Source of the DNA: Halostagnicola larsenii XH-48
GTDB lineage: Archaea; Halobacteriota; Halobacteria; Halobacteriales; Natrialbaceae
Length of the DNA: 64,000 bases
Direction: 5' to 3'
NCBI RefSeq assembly: GCF_000517625.1
Contig: NZ_CP007055.1
Coordinates: 310,001 to 374,000, forward strand
Notes under the pieces: model-generated
Databases searched by the model: none
Told to the model about the DNA's origin: nothing
The model's input: the letters and a program-made list of their open reading frames with translations, nothing else
Shown: positions 27,040 to 36,259 of the stretch, piece after piece
Layout: the number at the start of each line of letters is the position of its first letter
Position numbering within the stretch: position 1 is the first letter of the stretch
Position numbers and translations under genes: made by a program

Positions 27040-28149
27040 ATGGCCCTCGAGGAGTATTTCGAAAACTTCAGGCGTCGAGACTGGGAACGCGATTCGGTCG
27101 ATGGGACGGTTCGGCTGGCGGTGATCGGAATCGGCGGCTTCGCACGAAATCGCGCGCTTCCCGCCATACGAGCGGGCACTTACTGCGAAACGACCGTACT
27201 CGTCACCGGTTCACAGCGTCGAACGCGGGAGGTCGCCGACGAATTCGCCGTCGAGCACGTCGTCGATTACGAGGGGTATCTAGCCGGCGAACTCGCCGAC
27301 GAGTACGACGCCGTCTACGTTTCGACGCCGAACGCATATCACGCGAGATACGCACTTTCGGCCGCCCAACGCGAGAAACACGTCATCTGCGAGAAGCCAC
27401 TCGAGGTGCGCGTCGACCGCGCACGCGAGATCGCCGACGCCTGTCGGCAGGCGGGGGTGGCCCTGATGACTGCCTACCGACTCCAACTCGAGCCGACGGT
27501 TCGGCGGTGTCGCGAACTCGTCGCCGACGGCGTTATCGGCGACGTCGTGCAGGTCCACGGCGGGTTTTCCCACCCGCTCCTCGAGTATACGAGCGCCGAC
27601 ACCTGGCGGCTCGATCCGGAGCTGGCGGGCGGGGGCGCGCTCGTCGACCTCGGCATTTATCCCATCAACACCACGCGATACCTCCTCGACGCCGATCCCG
27701 TCTCAGTGTACGCCTCGACGCACTCGAGCGGTGATCCCTTCGACCGCGTCGACGAGCACGTCTCGGTCCAGCTCGAGTTCCCGGGGGATGCGACGGCGGC
27801 CTGTACGGCGAGTTTCGACGCGCACGCGAGCAGTCAGCTCCAACTGGTCGGGACCAACGGGATGATTTCGGTCATCTCGCCGTTCGGCGGCGTCGTTCCA
27901 CAGGATATCGTCGTCGAGAGCGGCGAGATGCGTATGGAGCACACCGGACCGCCCGTGGACGAAGTCCGCGAGGAGTTCGATTACTTCGGCTACTGCGTGC
28001 AGACGGGAACGCGACCGGAACCCGACGGAACGGACGGAATTGCCGACCTTCGAGTCATCGAGGCCGCCTACGAATCCGCCGAGACGGGCCATCGGATCGA
28101 GTTGGATCCATCCCGCCGGGGTGCGTCGAACACCGATCGCGGGCGCTAG
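27040..28149 (+). CDS. D-xylose 1-dehydrogenase-like Gfo/Idh/MocA oxidoreductase
   Basis: 369 aa from the ATG at 27040. Rossmann loop GIGGFARNRALPAI (30-43), EKP (118-120, catalytic Lys119), and the second-domain block LAGGGALVDLGIYPINTTRYLL. The N-terminal FENFRRRDWE and overall pattern follow the haloarchaeal NADP-dependent D-xylose dehydrogenases that form xylonolactone. No xylose-pathway partners lie nearby, so another aldose is possible. The 3' end overlaps the convergent LLM gene by 4 bases. Confidence 0.85.
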   Translation: MALEEYFENFRRRDWERDSVDGTVRLAVIGIGGFARNRALPAIRAGTYCETTVLVTGSQRRTREVADEFAVEHVVDYEGYLAGELADEYDAVYVSTPNAYHARYALSAAQREKHVICEKPLEVRVDRAREIADACRQAGVALMTAYRLQLEPTVRRCRELVADGVIGDVVQVHGGFSHPLLEYTSADTWRLDPELAGGGALVDLGIYPINTTRYLLDADPVSVYASTHSSGDPFDRVDEHVSVQLEFPGDATAACTASFDAHASSQLQLVGTNGMISVISPFGGVVPQDIVVESGEMRMEHTGPPVDEVREEFDYFGYCVQTGTRPEPDGTDGIADLRVIEAAYESAETGHRIELDPSRRGASNTDRGR

Positions 28150-29129
28150 AACCGTTCAGGTGCCGCCTCTCGAATCGTGTTATCTCGAAGCTCTGTGGTC
28201 GCCGGTTCGGGGACGACGACGATCGGCCGGTCGACGATCGACTCCGCTGCCAGCTCGCGAAGTCGGTTCCGGACGGTCTCGGGATCGCCGGCGACGCCGA
28301 GGTCGTCGACCATCTCGTCGGTTACCATCCCCGTCGCTTCGTCTCGAGCGCCCTCTCGCCAGGCGTTGGCGATCCGCTCGGCTTCGCGCTCGTACTTCAT
28401 CGCGACGGCGTTTCGATACCCCTCACCGCTGCCGACGTAGTAGGCGACGTGTCGTCGCATCGTCTCTCGAGCGAGTTCCGGGTCCTCGCTCGCCGCCGTC
28501 GGAACGTAGGGGGCGACCGTAATTTCGTCGGGGTCCCGCCCTCGCTCGCGCGCGGCGTCGACGACGGTTTCGAAGGCCTCCTCGAGTCGGGAAAACGGGA
28601 TGTTGTGCGGTATCCACCCGTCACACAGCCGGCCGACGACGCGACGATTCGCCGGTCCGAGACCGGCGTGATAGATGGGTACGTCGACCTCGAGCGCGGG
28701 GAAATCAGCCACCTCGAGGAGTTCTCCCTCGTAGCGGACGCGCTCGCCGTCGCCTGCGGTGAACCGCCGGACGAGTTCGATCGTCTCGTGGGCGCGTCGA
28801 ACCGGCCGATCGAACGACTCGCCGTGGAGGTCCTCGACCACCTTTTTGGTGCTGACGCCCGTCCCGAGGACGAACCGGCCGTCGGACGCTCGCTCGAGCG
28901 AGTTGGCGGTCATCGCGAGCAAGGCTGGCGATCTCGAGTAGACGTTGACGATCGCCGTCCCGAGACCGATCTCGTCTGTCGCGGCCGCCATCTCGGTGAG
29001 TTGCACGGCGGCGTTTTCGCCCCAGAGTTCCGTCAGCCAGAGGCCATCGTAGCCGATCGCTTCTGCGCGTTTCGCGAGATCGGCCGGCTCTTCTTCGCCG
29101 AGTTCCGAAACGATGAGATCGAGCTCCAT
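28146..29129 (-). CDS. LLM-class (F420/flavin-dependent) oxidoreductase
   Basis: 327 aa luciferase-like TIM barrel: LIVSELGEEEPADLAKRAEAIGYDGLWLTELWG, the GLGTAIVNVYSRSPALLAMTANSLE block and FVLGTGVSTKKVVEDLHG. It resembles methylenetetrahydromethanopterin-reductase-like F420 enzymes, the commonest type in haloarchaea. The substrate is unknown. The SxGxG-like turn and NPxx cofactor residues are conserved only in part. Confidence 0.9.
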   Translation of the reverse strand: MELDLIVSELGEEEPADLAKRAEAIGYDGLWLTELWGENAAVQLTEMAAATDEIGLGTAIVNVYSRSPALLAMTANSLERASDGRFVLGTGVSTKKVVEDLHGESFDRPVRRAHETIELVRRFTAGDGERVRYEGELLEVADFPALEVDVPIYHAGLGPANRRVVGRLCDGWIPHNIPFSRLEEAFETVVDAARERGRDPDEITVAPYVPTAASEDPELARETMRRHVAYYVGSGEGYRNAVAMKYEREAERIANAWREGARDEATGMVTDEMVDDLGVAGDPETVRNRLRELAAESIVDRPIVVVPEPATTELRDNTIREAAPERF

Positions 29130-29307
29130 GCTGGTACTTCCACACCGCGGGTCAAAAACGTCGGTCCCGTTGGCCCGCGTGAACGTGGTTCTCCGCTCGT
29201 TTTTGTGGTGGATTGGACGGTTTTCTGCCTCGAGTAGCGAATCGGATAACCAACACGATCGATCGTCTCGAAAATACTTATCCGCGTCTGCAATAAATTA
29301 CTCATGT
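29130..29307. other. Intergenic DNA with a TATA-like element
   Basis: No gene seen. ATACTTAT at 29274-29281 lies 27-34 bases before the ATG of the 52-aa frame at 29308 and is a convincing TATA box. Confidence 0.45.
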
Positions 29308-29466
29308 ATGAGTAAATCATCATCCTTCCCCGCTCGAATCGCACGACGTGGATCGAAAATTCGTCGGACGATCCGTCACTCGCCCGATTTCGGCACTGAA
29401 CTGTCGACGACAGCTGGCGGCCAGCCGCTGAAACACTGGCCTCCCGGTGGCTTCATCACGGGCTAA
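29308..29466 (+). CDS. Possible 52-aa basic peptide
   Basis: 52 codons: a basic N-terminal half (FPARIARRGSKIRRTIRHSP) and a C-terminal half ending GGQPLKHWPPGGFITG. Support is the well-placed TATA box (29274-29281) and the absence of any other gene in a 526-base gap. Basic proteins are unusual in a salt-in proteome, which may mean nucleic acid binding or a non-gene. I recognise no family. Confidence 0.35.
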   Translation: MSKSSSFPARIARRGSKIRRTIRHSPDFGTELSTTAGGQPLKHWPPGGFITG

Positions 29467-29655
29467 CTCGCCCCACGAGACGATGAGTATGCGGATGGCA
29501 AACGAGCGCTTCACCGTTTTCCTCGAGCGAGTGCTCCGTTCTTTCCGTGTGCAATTTTGTGTCCGCTCTTCAGTGGGTTCGATGGCTGTGTCAGCAACTG
29601 CCACAAAGAATAAGCCGACGCTTGATCGTTCTCTGTACGAGACACAGTAGCAAAT

Positions 29656-31221
29656 ATGACAGAAAACCGTTCGTCACTCACCGAGGGGGAGAGTCCGGAA
29701 TCGAGGGAAACAGGCGTGTCGGATAGGGATTCATCCACCGTTGGGAGTGACGCTCGTCCGGGTGCGAACTCGGCCGACGCAGATCGCGAAACGTTAGCTC
29801 GTGCCGGCTATACACAACTTTTCAACGGAATCGAGACGCCGACGTTCGTCCTCGACACCGACGGCGTCATCGTCGAGTGGAGTCGAACGCTCGCCGAGCT
29901 AACCGGTGCGAGCCGCGAGGAGGCGGTCGGTCACGATCGGGCCTCGGAGATGTTCTACCCCGACGGCCGCCGGGCAAAAACGCTCGCCGACAAGGTCCTC
30001 GAGACGCCCGAACGGGCACACGTAGCGCACGACGTCGAACTCCGCGATCCGTCGTCAAACCGCGTCGGCGACACGAGTACGATGATCGACCAACACGGGG
30101 ACGAACGCCACATCGATTTCTCCGCGACGCCGCTTTACGACGGCGGCGAACTGATCGGCGTCGTCGAAGTCGTCATCGACCGCACGGAGACGATCAACGA
30201 ACGCGACGCGACGACGGCGTTGATCTCGGAGGTCCAGCAGACGACGAATTCGATCAAACGGGGGAATCTCTCGGCTCGAGCCGAGCGAAAACCGGCGTTT
30301 TCCTCGCTCGACCCCGAACTCGTCGAGGTGATCGATTCGATAAACGAGATGGCCCAGAACCTCGCGGATATCACCGGGCAGGTCACCGACCACGCCGAGC
30401 AGATGGACGACGCGACCGACGAGGCAAACGAGGCGGCGACCGAAATCGCCCAGAACGTCTCCCAACAGAACAACCTGATCGAAGACGCGACGACCGAAAT
30501 CCAGTCGTTCGCCGCGGAAATCGAGGAGGTCGCCGCCGAGGCCAACGAGGTAAGCGCGGCCGCCGAATCCTCGCTCGAGACCGCAGAGGATGGCCTCGAA
30601 GCCGGCGAGACGACCCGGGAGGCGACCGAGGAGGTCGTCGAAATCGGGAACGAACTCTCCGAGAGTGTCCAGGAGCTCTCAGAGCAGATCAGGGACATCG
30701 ACGAGGTGATCGAGGTGATCTCGGATATCGCCGACGAGACGAACCTGCTCGCGATCAACGCCACCATCGAAGCCGCAGGCTCCGATCAGGGCGGCGAGCG
30801 CTTCGCCGTCGTCGCGGATCACGTCAAAGAACTCGCCGACGAGACCAATCAGCACGCAGACGAAATCACGCGGAGTATCTCGGACCTCCAGAAACAATCC
30901 GAGAAAACCGCCTCGGCCGTCGAGCGTTCCCAGGATCGAATCCAGCACGCTGACAACCAGATCGGACAGATGCACAGCTCGCTCGAGGAGATCAGCGACT
31001 CCGTCGAGGAGGCGGCCCACGGCATTTCGGAAGTCGCCCGCGTGACCGACGAACAGGCGACGTCAGTCGAAGCGCTCACCGAAACGCTCCAGACGGTCAG
31101 AGATCGCTCCGATCGCTCGGAGGAGGCGACCCAGCAGATCGTCGAGACGACCAATGAACAGGAACAGATCATGACGACGCTGATCGACCGCGTCGACGAG
31201 TTAACCGAAGCGGATCACTAA
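29656..31221 (+). CDS. Soluble methyl-accepting transducer with PAS domain
   Basis: 521 aa without any membrane helix. A polar N-terminal tail (about 1-45) is followed by a PAS domain (about 50-180, GIETPTFVLDTDGVIVEWSRTLAELTGASREEAVGHD), a HAMP-like linker and a long coiled-coil signalling domain. The hairpin tip ISDIADETNLLAINATIEAAG...GERFAVVADHVKELADE matches the CheA/CheW contact region. It should feed a cytosolic redox, light or energy cue into the flagellar (archaellum) control system. No che genes are nearby. Confidence 0.92.
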   Translation: MTENRSSLTEGESPESRETGVSDRDSSTVGSDARPGANSADADRETLARAGYTQLFNGIETPTFVLDTDGVIVEWSRTLAELTGASREEAVGHDRASEMFYPDGRRAKTLADKVLETPERAHVAHDVELRDPSSNRVGDTSTMIDQHGDERHIDFSATPLYDGGELIGVVEVVIDRTETINERDATTALISEVQQTTNSIKRGNLSARAERKPAFSSLDPELVEVIDSINEMAQNLADITGQVTDHAEQMDDATDEANEAATEIAQNVSQQNNLIEDATTEIQSFAAEIEEVAAEANEVSAAAESSLETAEDGLEAGETTREATEEVVEIGNELSESVQELSEQIRDIDEVIEVISDIADETNLLAINATIEAAGSDQGGERFAVVADHVKELADETNQHADEITRSISDLQKQSEKTASAVERSQDRIQHADNQIGQMHSSLEEISDSVEEAAHGISEVARVTDEQATSVEALTETLQTVRDRSDRSEEATQQIVETTNEQEQIMTTLIDRVDELTEADH

Positions 31222-31338
31222 CGTCGCGCGGATCACTGAACTCGAGGCGGTTTCGAACCGAAATTCTGCGTCCGTTGTGCGCCCGTTCTGCGACGAGAAT
31301 CAACAACTGTTAGGTCCGAGGGCTGTGACTGGTGAGCC

Positions 31339-32562
31339 ATGACAGACGCAGCTTCTCTCGCCCGGCGCGTCCGCGATGGCGACCTTCGCCTGCACGAACT
31401 CGAGGACCACGTCGATCACGACACCGCCGCCACGGCGCGACGGCTGGTGCTCGAGGCCGAAACCGACGCGGATCTCGAGGCGATCGGCTCCTACGGCTTC
31501 GACGCGGAGGCGGCCGAGTCGGCCATCGAGAACATGGTCGGCGCGGCCCAAATTCCGATGGGAGTCGCCGGCCCGGTTTCGGTCGACGGCGGCGCGGCCT
31601 CGGGGGAGTACTACCTTCCGCTCGCCACCACCGAAGGAGCGTTGCTCGCCTCCGTCAACCGCGGCCTCTCGGTGCTCGAGGACGCCGGCGGCGTCGACGC
31701 CCGCGTGACCAAACACGGGATGACTCGAGCGCCTGTCTTCCGGGTGTCGGGCGTCGTCGAGGCGGCCGAGACGGTCGAGTGGGTCGAGGATAACGGCGAG
31801 CGACTCCGCGAAGCGGCCGAGGAGACCACGAGCCACGGCGAGGTGATCGGCGTCGAGCCCTACGTCGTCGGCGACTCGGTGTTCCTGCGCTTTGCCTACG
31901 ACACGAAAGACGCGATGGGGATGAACATGGCGACGATCGCGACCGAAGCCGCCTGCGCCGTCGTCGAGGAGGAAACGCCCGCCTCGCTCGTCGCGCTCTC
32001 GGGAAACCTCTGTTCCGATAAGAAACCCGCCGCGATCAACGCGATCGAGGGACGCGGCCGCTCGGTTACTGCAGACGTCGTCATCCCGGGGGAACTGCTC
32101 GAGGAGCGACTCCACACGACCGCGTCGGCGATCGTCGAAGCCAACACGCGAAAGAACCTGATTGGCAGCGCCAAAGCCGGCAGTCTGGGGTTCAATGCCC
32201 ACGCGGCGAACGTCGTCGCCGCCGTCTTCCTCGCGACCGGACAGGACGAAGCCCAGGTCGTCGAAGCGGCCAACGCCATCACGACGATGGACGCCCGCGA
32301 ACGGGGAGCGACCACCGACCTGTACGCGAGCGTCTCGCTCGCCTCCCTCGAGGTCGGAACCGTCGGCGGCGGCACGAAACTCCCGACGCAAGCCCAGGCG
32401 CTCGATATCGTCGGCGTCCGCGGCGGTGGCGACCCCGCGGGATCGAACGCCGACGCGCTCGCGGAAGTGATCGCCGCCGGCGCGCTGGCCGGGGAACTCT
32501 CCTTGCTCGCCGCGCTCGCCTCGAACCACCTCGCGAGCGCCCACGAAGATCTCGGACGGTAA
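31339..32562 (+). CDS. hmgA: Hydroxymethylglutaryl-CoA reductase (NADPH, class I)
   Basis: 407 aa. ENMVGAAQIPMGVAGP (64-79), catalytic Glu99 in TTEGALLAS, DAMGMNM (191-197), the catalytic Lys in SDKKPAA (226-232), GTVGGGT and the terminal His-containing HLASAH (397-402) are all present. It makes mevalonate for archaeal isoprenoid lipids and is the target of statins. Monocistronic, 117 bases after the transducer gene. Confidence 0.97.
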   Translation: MTDAASLARRVRDGDLRLHELEDHVDHDTAATARRLVLEAETDADLEAIGSYGFDAEAAESAIENMVGAAQIPMGVAGPVSVDGGAASGEYYLPLATTEGALLASVNRGLSVLEDAGGVDARVTKHGMTRAPVFRVSGVVEAAETVEWVEDNGERLREAAEETTSHGEVIGVEPYVVGDSVFLRFAYDTKDAMGMNMATIATEAACAVVEEETPASLVALSGNLCSDKKPAAINAIEGRGRSVTADVVIPGELLEERLHTTASAIVEANTRKNLIGSAKAGSLGFNAHAANVVAAVFLATGQDEAQVVEAANAITTMDARERGATTDLYASVSLASLEVGTVGGGTKLPTQAQALDIVGVRGGGDPAGSNADALAEVIAAGALAGELSLLAALASNHLASAHEDLGR

Positions 32563-32860
32563 CCGATCGTCTCCAACCGGTCGTCTTCGTTCGATCGTCT
32601 CCAGCCGGTCAGTGGTCGCCCGAAACTGATTTCGATAGATAGTCTGGCTACCGCGACCGTCGAACCGTCTTTACTTTCATAACGTTCGTCCAGTCTGGTT
32701 TCCGTCTTTTCACTGTCGTTGGGACAAATACGTGACTCTCGGCATCTCGCTGCCACTTTCACTTTCACCACGCGCTGTTGGCGTTGGTACTTTTCGATGG
32801 CTCGAGTAGGTGTAGACGCGTCCGTTCGGCGAGCACCGGCGGGCGTTCCACAGATCATCT
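32563..32860. other. Intergenic region with a short direct repeat
   Basis: No gene found. A 19-base unit CGATCGTCTCCAACCGGTC (32564-32582) recurs at 32592-32610 with one mismatch, 28 bases apart, immediately after the hmgA stop. The remainder is pyrimidine-rich with no clear TATA box. Confidence 0.4.
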
Positions 32861-33049
32861 ATGAGTTGTGACTGCCCCTATCCGGACTCGGAGTCCGATC
32901 CCGACGCGGATTCGGAGCCGATCCCGGACACGTGCGGCCGCCCGCTCCTCGAGTCGCATCGCGCGCACCGATGGCTGTCGGTGATCGAATTATTGCTCTC
33001 GGTCGCGACGTTCGTCCTCTCGCTGTCGGTTGCACTCGGCTGGCTCTAG
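32861..33049 (+). CDS. Small one-helix membrane protein with Cys pair
   Basis: 62 aa. An acidic N-terminus containing CDCPYPD and a later Cys (DTCGRP) precedes a single membrane helix (about 40-61). Codon use is strongly GC3. Its TAG stop overlaps the stop of the convergent gene in the tetranucleotide CTAG (33046-33049), which supports both ends. Function unknown. Confidence 0.55.
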   Translation: MSCDCPYPDSESDPDADSEPIPDTCGRPLLESHRAHRWLSVIELLLSVATFVLSLSVALGWL

Positions 33050-33411
33050 GCCGCTTCACTGGCCGCCTCGGATCGCAACCGACGAGAAACGAGGAGGATA
33101 TACGCGCCCGAGAGACCGAGCAAGAGGAGGCCGATCCCGATCTGGACGCTCGAGGTTCCAAGGAGGACGAACAGCCAGCCGGCCGCTGCGCCGCCATAGC
33201 CCCATGCGAGGGAGCCGGACCCGTAGGCCGCGTGCAACGTTCCGACTGCGAGGAACGTTCCGGCGAACACCCACATCGCGATCGTCGTCGCCTCGATTCC
33301 GACGATCGTCCGGCTCACGACCGTCCCGTACACCAGACAGGCCATCGCGATCACGGTTCCGACGCCGATCGCGGTTCCCTGAACGTCGACCGTTTCGATC
33401 GTCTCTGTCAT
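33046..33411 (-). CDS. Four-helix membrane protein, unknown function
   Basis: 121 aa from the ATG at 33411; an in-frame start 63 bases upstream is possible. Four closely spaced hydrophobic helices (about 13-120) rich in Gly and Ala, ending in the basic and acidic tail SRRLRSEAASEAA. No recognised family. Its stop overlaps that of the 32861 gene. Confidence 0.7.
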   Translation of the reverse strand: MTETIETVDVQGTAIGVGTVIAMACLVYGTVVSRTIVGIEATTIAMWVFAGTFLAVGTLHAAYGSGSLAWGYGGAAAGWLFVLLGTSSVQIGIGLLLLGLSGAYILLVSRRLRSEAASEAA

Positions 33412-33495
33412 AGCTCTCGTTTCGAGCGCGTGAAAATAGCCGTGGCGGTTCGGTGGGTCGACCGAGTCGGTCACGAACGGTTCGGTACGTGCCGA

Positions 33496-33639
33496 TCAGG
33501 TAAACAGCTCCTGAAAGATATCGCCGAACAGAATCAGGAGGATGCCGGCGATGATGATGAGACTCAGGAACGTAAAGAAGATGATCGCTGCCTGCCGGCC
33601 GGTAAGCGCATCCCCCGCGAGCAATTCGTCCAAAGCCAT
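33496..33639 (-). CDS. 47-aa single-helix membrane peptide
   Basis: MALDELLAGDALTGRQAAI opens the frame and a strongly hydrophobic helix (about 19-41) is followed by GDIFQELFT and TGA. The start ATG is at 33639. Good haloarchaeal codon use and a tidy charge layout (acidic amphipathic N-terminus, membrane helix, acidic end) support a real small protein. It is followed by the 33411 membrane gene on the same strand. Confidence 0.6.
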   Translation of the reverse strand: MALDELLAGDALTGRQAAIIFFTFLSLIIIAGILLILFGDIFQELFT

Positions 33640-33699
33640 ATGCAGTCGTTCACCAGCCTGTCGCTTAAATTGAGGGTGTCGTTTTCACGGATAGGACTC

Positions 33700-34224
33700 T
33701 CAGAGCGTTCGATACTGTCCTCGATGTTCGCTGATCTCGCCCTGTCGTGAGAGCTTTCGAAGCGCTTTCTGGACGTACTCTGCGGACACTCCGCGATTCC
33801 CGGCGTACCTGATGATTTCGGCTTCGGTCGGCTCATCGAGTTCCTCGAGCGCCCGGTTGACGACGTCTTTCTTGCTCCCGCGCCGGTTCGGTCCGCGAGG
33901 ATCGCGCTTGCCGGCGGAATCGATTTCTTCAACATTGAGTCCGGAGGACTCGAGATACGCCGTTTCATCGATAACGCCGCCATCGACTCTGGTCTCGAGG
34001 GCCGCGTAGGACTCGAGTTCGGCAAAGGCTTCGCCTTGGCCCTGACGATTCGCGAGCATCGACGCGCGAACGTCGCGTGCGTGATCCGCATCCTCGGTTT
34101 CGACGAACTTCTTTCGTTTCTCGTAGGCCCGGCGCGACCCACAGCGGGGACACTGGGTCGTCTCCGAGCGCCCCTCGAGCAACCAGAGATGCGAGCACTC
34201 GCTACAGCCGACGACGGCGTACAT
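33700..34224 (-). CDS. Zinc-ribbon plus winged-helix protein (DUF5817-like)
   Basis: 174 aa from the ATG at 34224. The N-terminal ribbon MYAVVGCSECSHLWLLEG...TQCPRCGSRRAYEKRKKF has CxxC/CxxC at Cys8, Cys11 and a second pair about 20 residues later. The middle is charged and helical. The C-terminal part (about 115-174) reads as a winged helix: DVVNRALEELDEPTEAEIIRYAGNRGVSAEYVQKALRKLSRQGEI. Probably nucleic acid binding. TTTAA at 34249-34254 is a plausible TATA box on the minus strand. Confidence 0.82.
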   Translation of the reverse strand: MYAVVGCSECSHLWLLEGRSETTQCPRCGSRRAYEKRKKFVETEDADHARDVRASMLANRQGQGEAFAELESYAALETRVDGGVIDETAYLESSGLNVEEIDSAGKRDPRGPNRRGSKKDVVNRALEELDEPTEAEIIRYAGNRGVSAEYVQKALRKLSRQGEISEHRGQYRTL

Positions 34225-34355
34225 GCCCGGATCTGGGTTCCGGTCGTAGTTTAACGTTCGGCAACCGGAGTGAAAGTGAACGCGTGCCAACGATTGTCCG
34301 AACTGAGCGCTACTATCGCGATTCGGGCAGTGATACGAGTTCGGACGGTATTCCA

Positions 34356-34733
34356 ATGGCATCAGTAAAGGCGTCCCGCGTTGGAGCCACGGGTATGGAA
34401 CGCGTTTCACTTTCGGCTGTCGAAGGAACGGAAGCCGCCGACGGCGTGTCCCTCGCCCTGCTGGCCGGCTCCGAATCGATGAACGTACAGCACTTCGAAA
34501 TCGACGCCGGTGCGACCATCGAGAAACACAGCCATCCGCACGAACAGACCGGTTTCATCTACGAGGGCGAACTCACGTTCGTCCTCGAGGGCGAGGAGGT
34601 CGTCTGCGGTCCCGGCGATTCCTACGCGATTCCGGGCGAACAGCCACACGCTGCGACGAACCGTGGTGACGAACCCGTTCGCGGCGTCGACATCTTCAGC
34701 CCGCCGCGGGAGAACCCGAGCTGGCAGGAGTAG
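34356..34733 (+). CDS. Cupin-domain protein
   Basis: 125 aa. One cupin barrel with motif 1 HSHPHEQTGFIYEGELTFVLEG (two His, Gln, Glu) and motif 2 GDSYAIPGEQPHAATN. These supply a typical metal site. An internal ATG at 34395 (MERVSLSAVEG) is an alternative start. Such small cupins act as isomerases, dioxygenases or ligand sensors; the substrate is unknown. Divergent from the zinc-ribbon gene. Confidence 0.88.
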   Translation: MASVKASRVGATGMERVSLSAVEGTEAADGVSLALLAGSESMNVQHFEIDAGATIEKHSHPHEQTGFIYEGELTFVLEGEEVVCGPGDSYAIPGEQPHAATNRGDEPVRGVDIFSPPRENPSWQE

Positions 34734-34865
34734 CGCTTGGGTCTGGGCTGGTATGCAACCGTTCTCCTCTTGACCGATTCAGTTTGCCTGTTCAATTCTC
34801 GAGCCACCGACCGAACCACAGATAAATACCACGGAGTTATATCTCCCCTTCTTCAAGGTGGGTCG

Positions 34866-36224
34866 ATGGCAACGGAGTCGGAAGTGGTGCATGCGGGTCG
34901 TACCGAGACGTTCATCAGCCGATTAGGGCCGACGTGGCTCGCGGGTGCGATCGCCGCGGGACCGGCGACGATGGCGAGTCTCCTCACCGCGGGCGCGAGT
35001 TTCGGCTACGCGCTCCTGTGGGTCGTGATCGTCTCCGCCGTCCTGGGGACGATCGGACAGTACCTCGCGATGCGACTCGGCTTGCTCACTGAACGGGGAA
35101 TCATCGCCGTTGTCGAGGACCACCTCGGCGAGTTCTGGGCGTGGGTGCTCCTCGCCGACGCGGTGCTCGCCGCGGGGCTCGCACAACTGGTCATCATGAA
35201 GACGCTCGCCGACGTCAGCGCGACGATGGCCGGGAGTGCCGGGTTCGCGGCCCTTTCGGATCCGCGGCTGTGGGGCGTCGCCTGGGCGCTCTTTCTCGCC
35301 CTCACGCTGGCCGGGGGCGGCTACCGGTTTGCGGAACTCGGTGCGAAAGTCATCGTTTCGCTCGTCGTCCTCGCGTTCGTCGTTGCGGCGTTCGTCGTGC
35401 CGATCGATCCGGCGAATGCTGTCGCCGGACTCCAACCCGAGATTCCGGCGGGCGTCGACGGCGCACTCGTCGCGGCGGGGATCCTCGGCGGCGCGGTCCA
35501 CATCACGCTCCTGACGATGCAGAGTTACACGATGAAAGCCCGCGGTTGGACTCGAGCGGACGAATCGATCGCGCGCTTTGACATCCTCACCTCGATGCTC
35601 GTCGCGTTCGGGGTCTTCAGCCTCGCGATCTTTCTCGTCGCCGCGAGCGTGTTGCCCGAATCCGGTCTGGATCCGTCGACGATCACCGAAATTCAGGCCG
35701 CGGAGGCGCTCGGCCCCGTCGCGGGCGAACACGCCGTCTGGCTGTTCCTGCTCGGTCTGTGGGGTGCCGCGATTTCGACGCTCGGCGGGAACACGATCGT
35801 TCCGCCGTACCTCCTCGCCGACAAGTTCGGCTGGGAGCAGTCGGTTACGGACCCGCGATTCCGCGCGATGGTCGTCGTCGTCGCGCTCGCCTCCGCGATC
35901 GGCGCGTTCCTCGGCGGCGCGTTCTTCCAGTTGCTCGTTCTGGTCCTCGCGTTCGGCCTCGTCGGGACGCCGTTCGCACTCGTCGTGATCCTTTACCTGT
36001 TGAACGACCCCGATACGGTTCCCGAGACGAACTCGCCCCTCGAGAACGTCGGCGGGATCGCCCTGCTTATGGTCGCGATCGTGCTCGCCGGAGAGTTCGT
36101 TCGCGACGAACTCGCGACGGTGACGGAGCCGGCCTCGGCGTTCGTCGTCGCGTTCGCCGTCGCGATGTCGATCGCGGTTCTCGGGATCTGTGTGCGATAT
36201 CTGCGTGACAACGTTCTGGGGTAA
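34866..36224 (+). CDS. Divergent Nramp (SLC11)-family transporter
   Basis: 452 aa, about 11 membrane helices; AGGTGGG (34856-34862) precedes the ATG. The Nramp scaffold is recognisable (GPTWLAGAIAAGP...TAGASFGYALLW, LGLLTERGIIAVVEDH). However, helix 1 has GPAT at 32-35 where DPGN is expected, and helix 6 has GGAVHITLLTMQS (208-220) in place of A-x-MPH. The Asp, Asn and Met that bind Mn/Fe are therefore absent. Substrate may be another cation or a non-metal solute. Confidence 0.85.
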   Translation: MATESEVVHAGRTETFISRLGPTWLAGAIAAGPATMASLLTAGASFGYALLWVVIVSAVLGTIGQYLAMRLGLLTERGIIAVVEDHLGEFWAWVLLADAVLAAGLAQLVIMKTLADVSATMAGSAGFAALSDPRLWGVAWALFLALTLAGGGYRFAELGAKVIVSLVVLAFVVAAFVVPIDPANAVAGLQPEIPAGVDGALVAAGILGGAVHITLLTMQSYTMKARGWTRADESIARFDILTSMLVAFGVFSLAIFLVAASVLPESGLDPSTITEIQAAEALGPVAGEHAVWLFLLGLWGAAISTLGGNTIVPPYLLADKFGWEQSVTDPRFRAMVVVVALASAIGAFLGGAFFQLLVLVLAFGLVGTPFALVVILYLLNDPDTVPETNSPLENVGGIALLMVAIVLAGEFVRDELATVTEPASAFVVAFAVAMSIAVLGICVRYLRDNVLG

Positions 36225-36259
36225 TCGTCGGCGAGGGCCACTGTCTGAACCTCCAGTCC

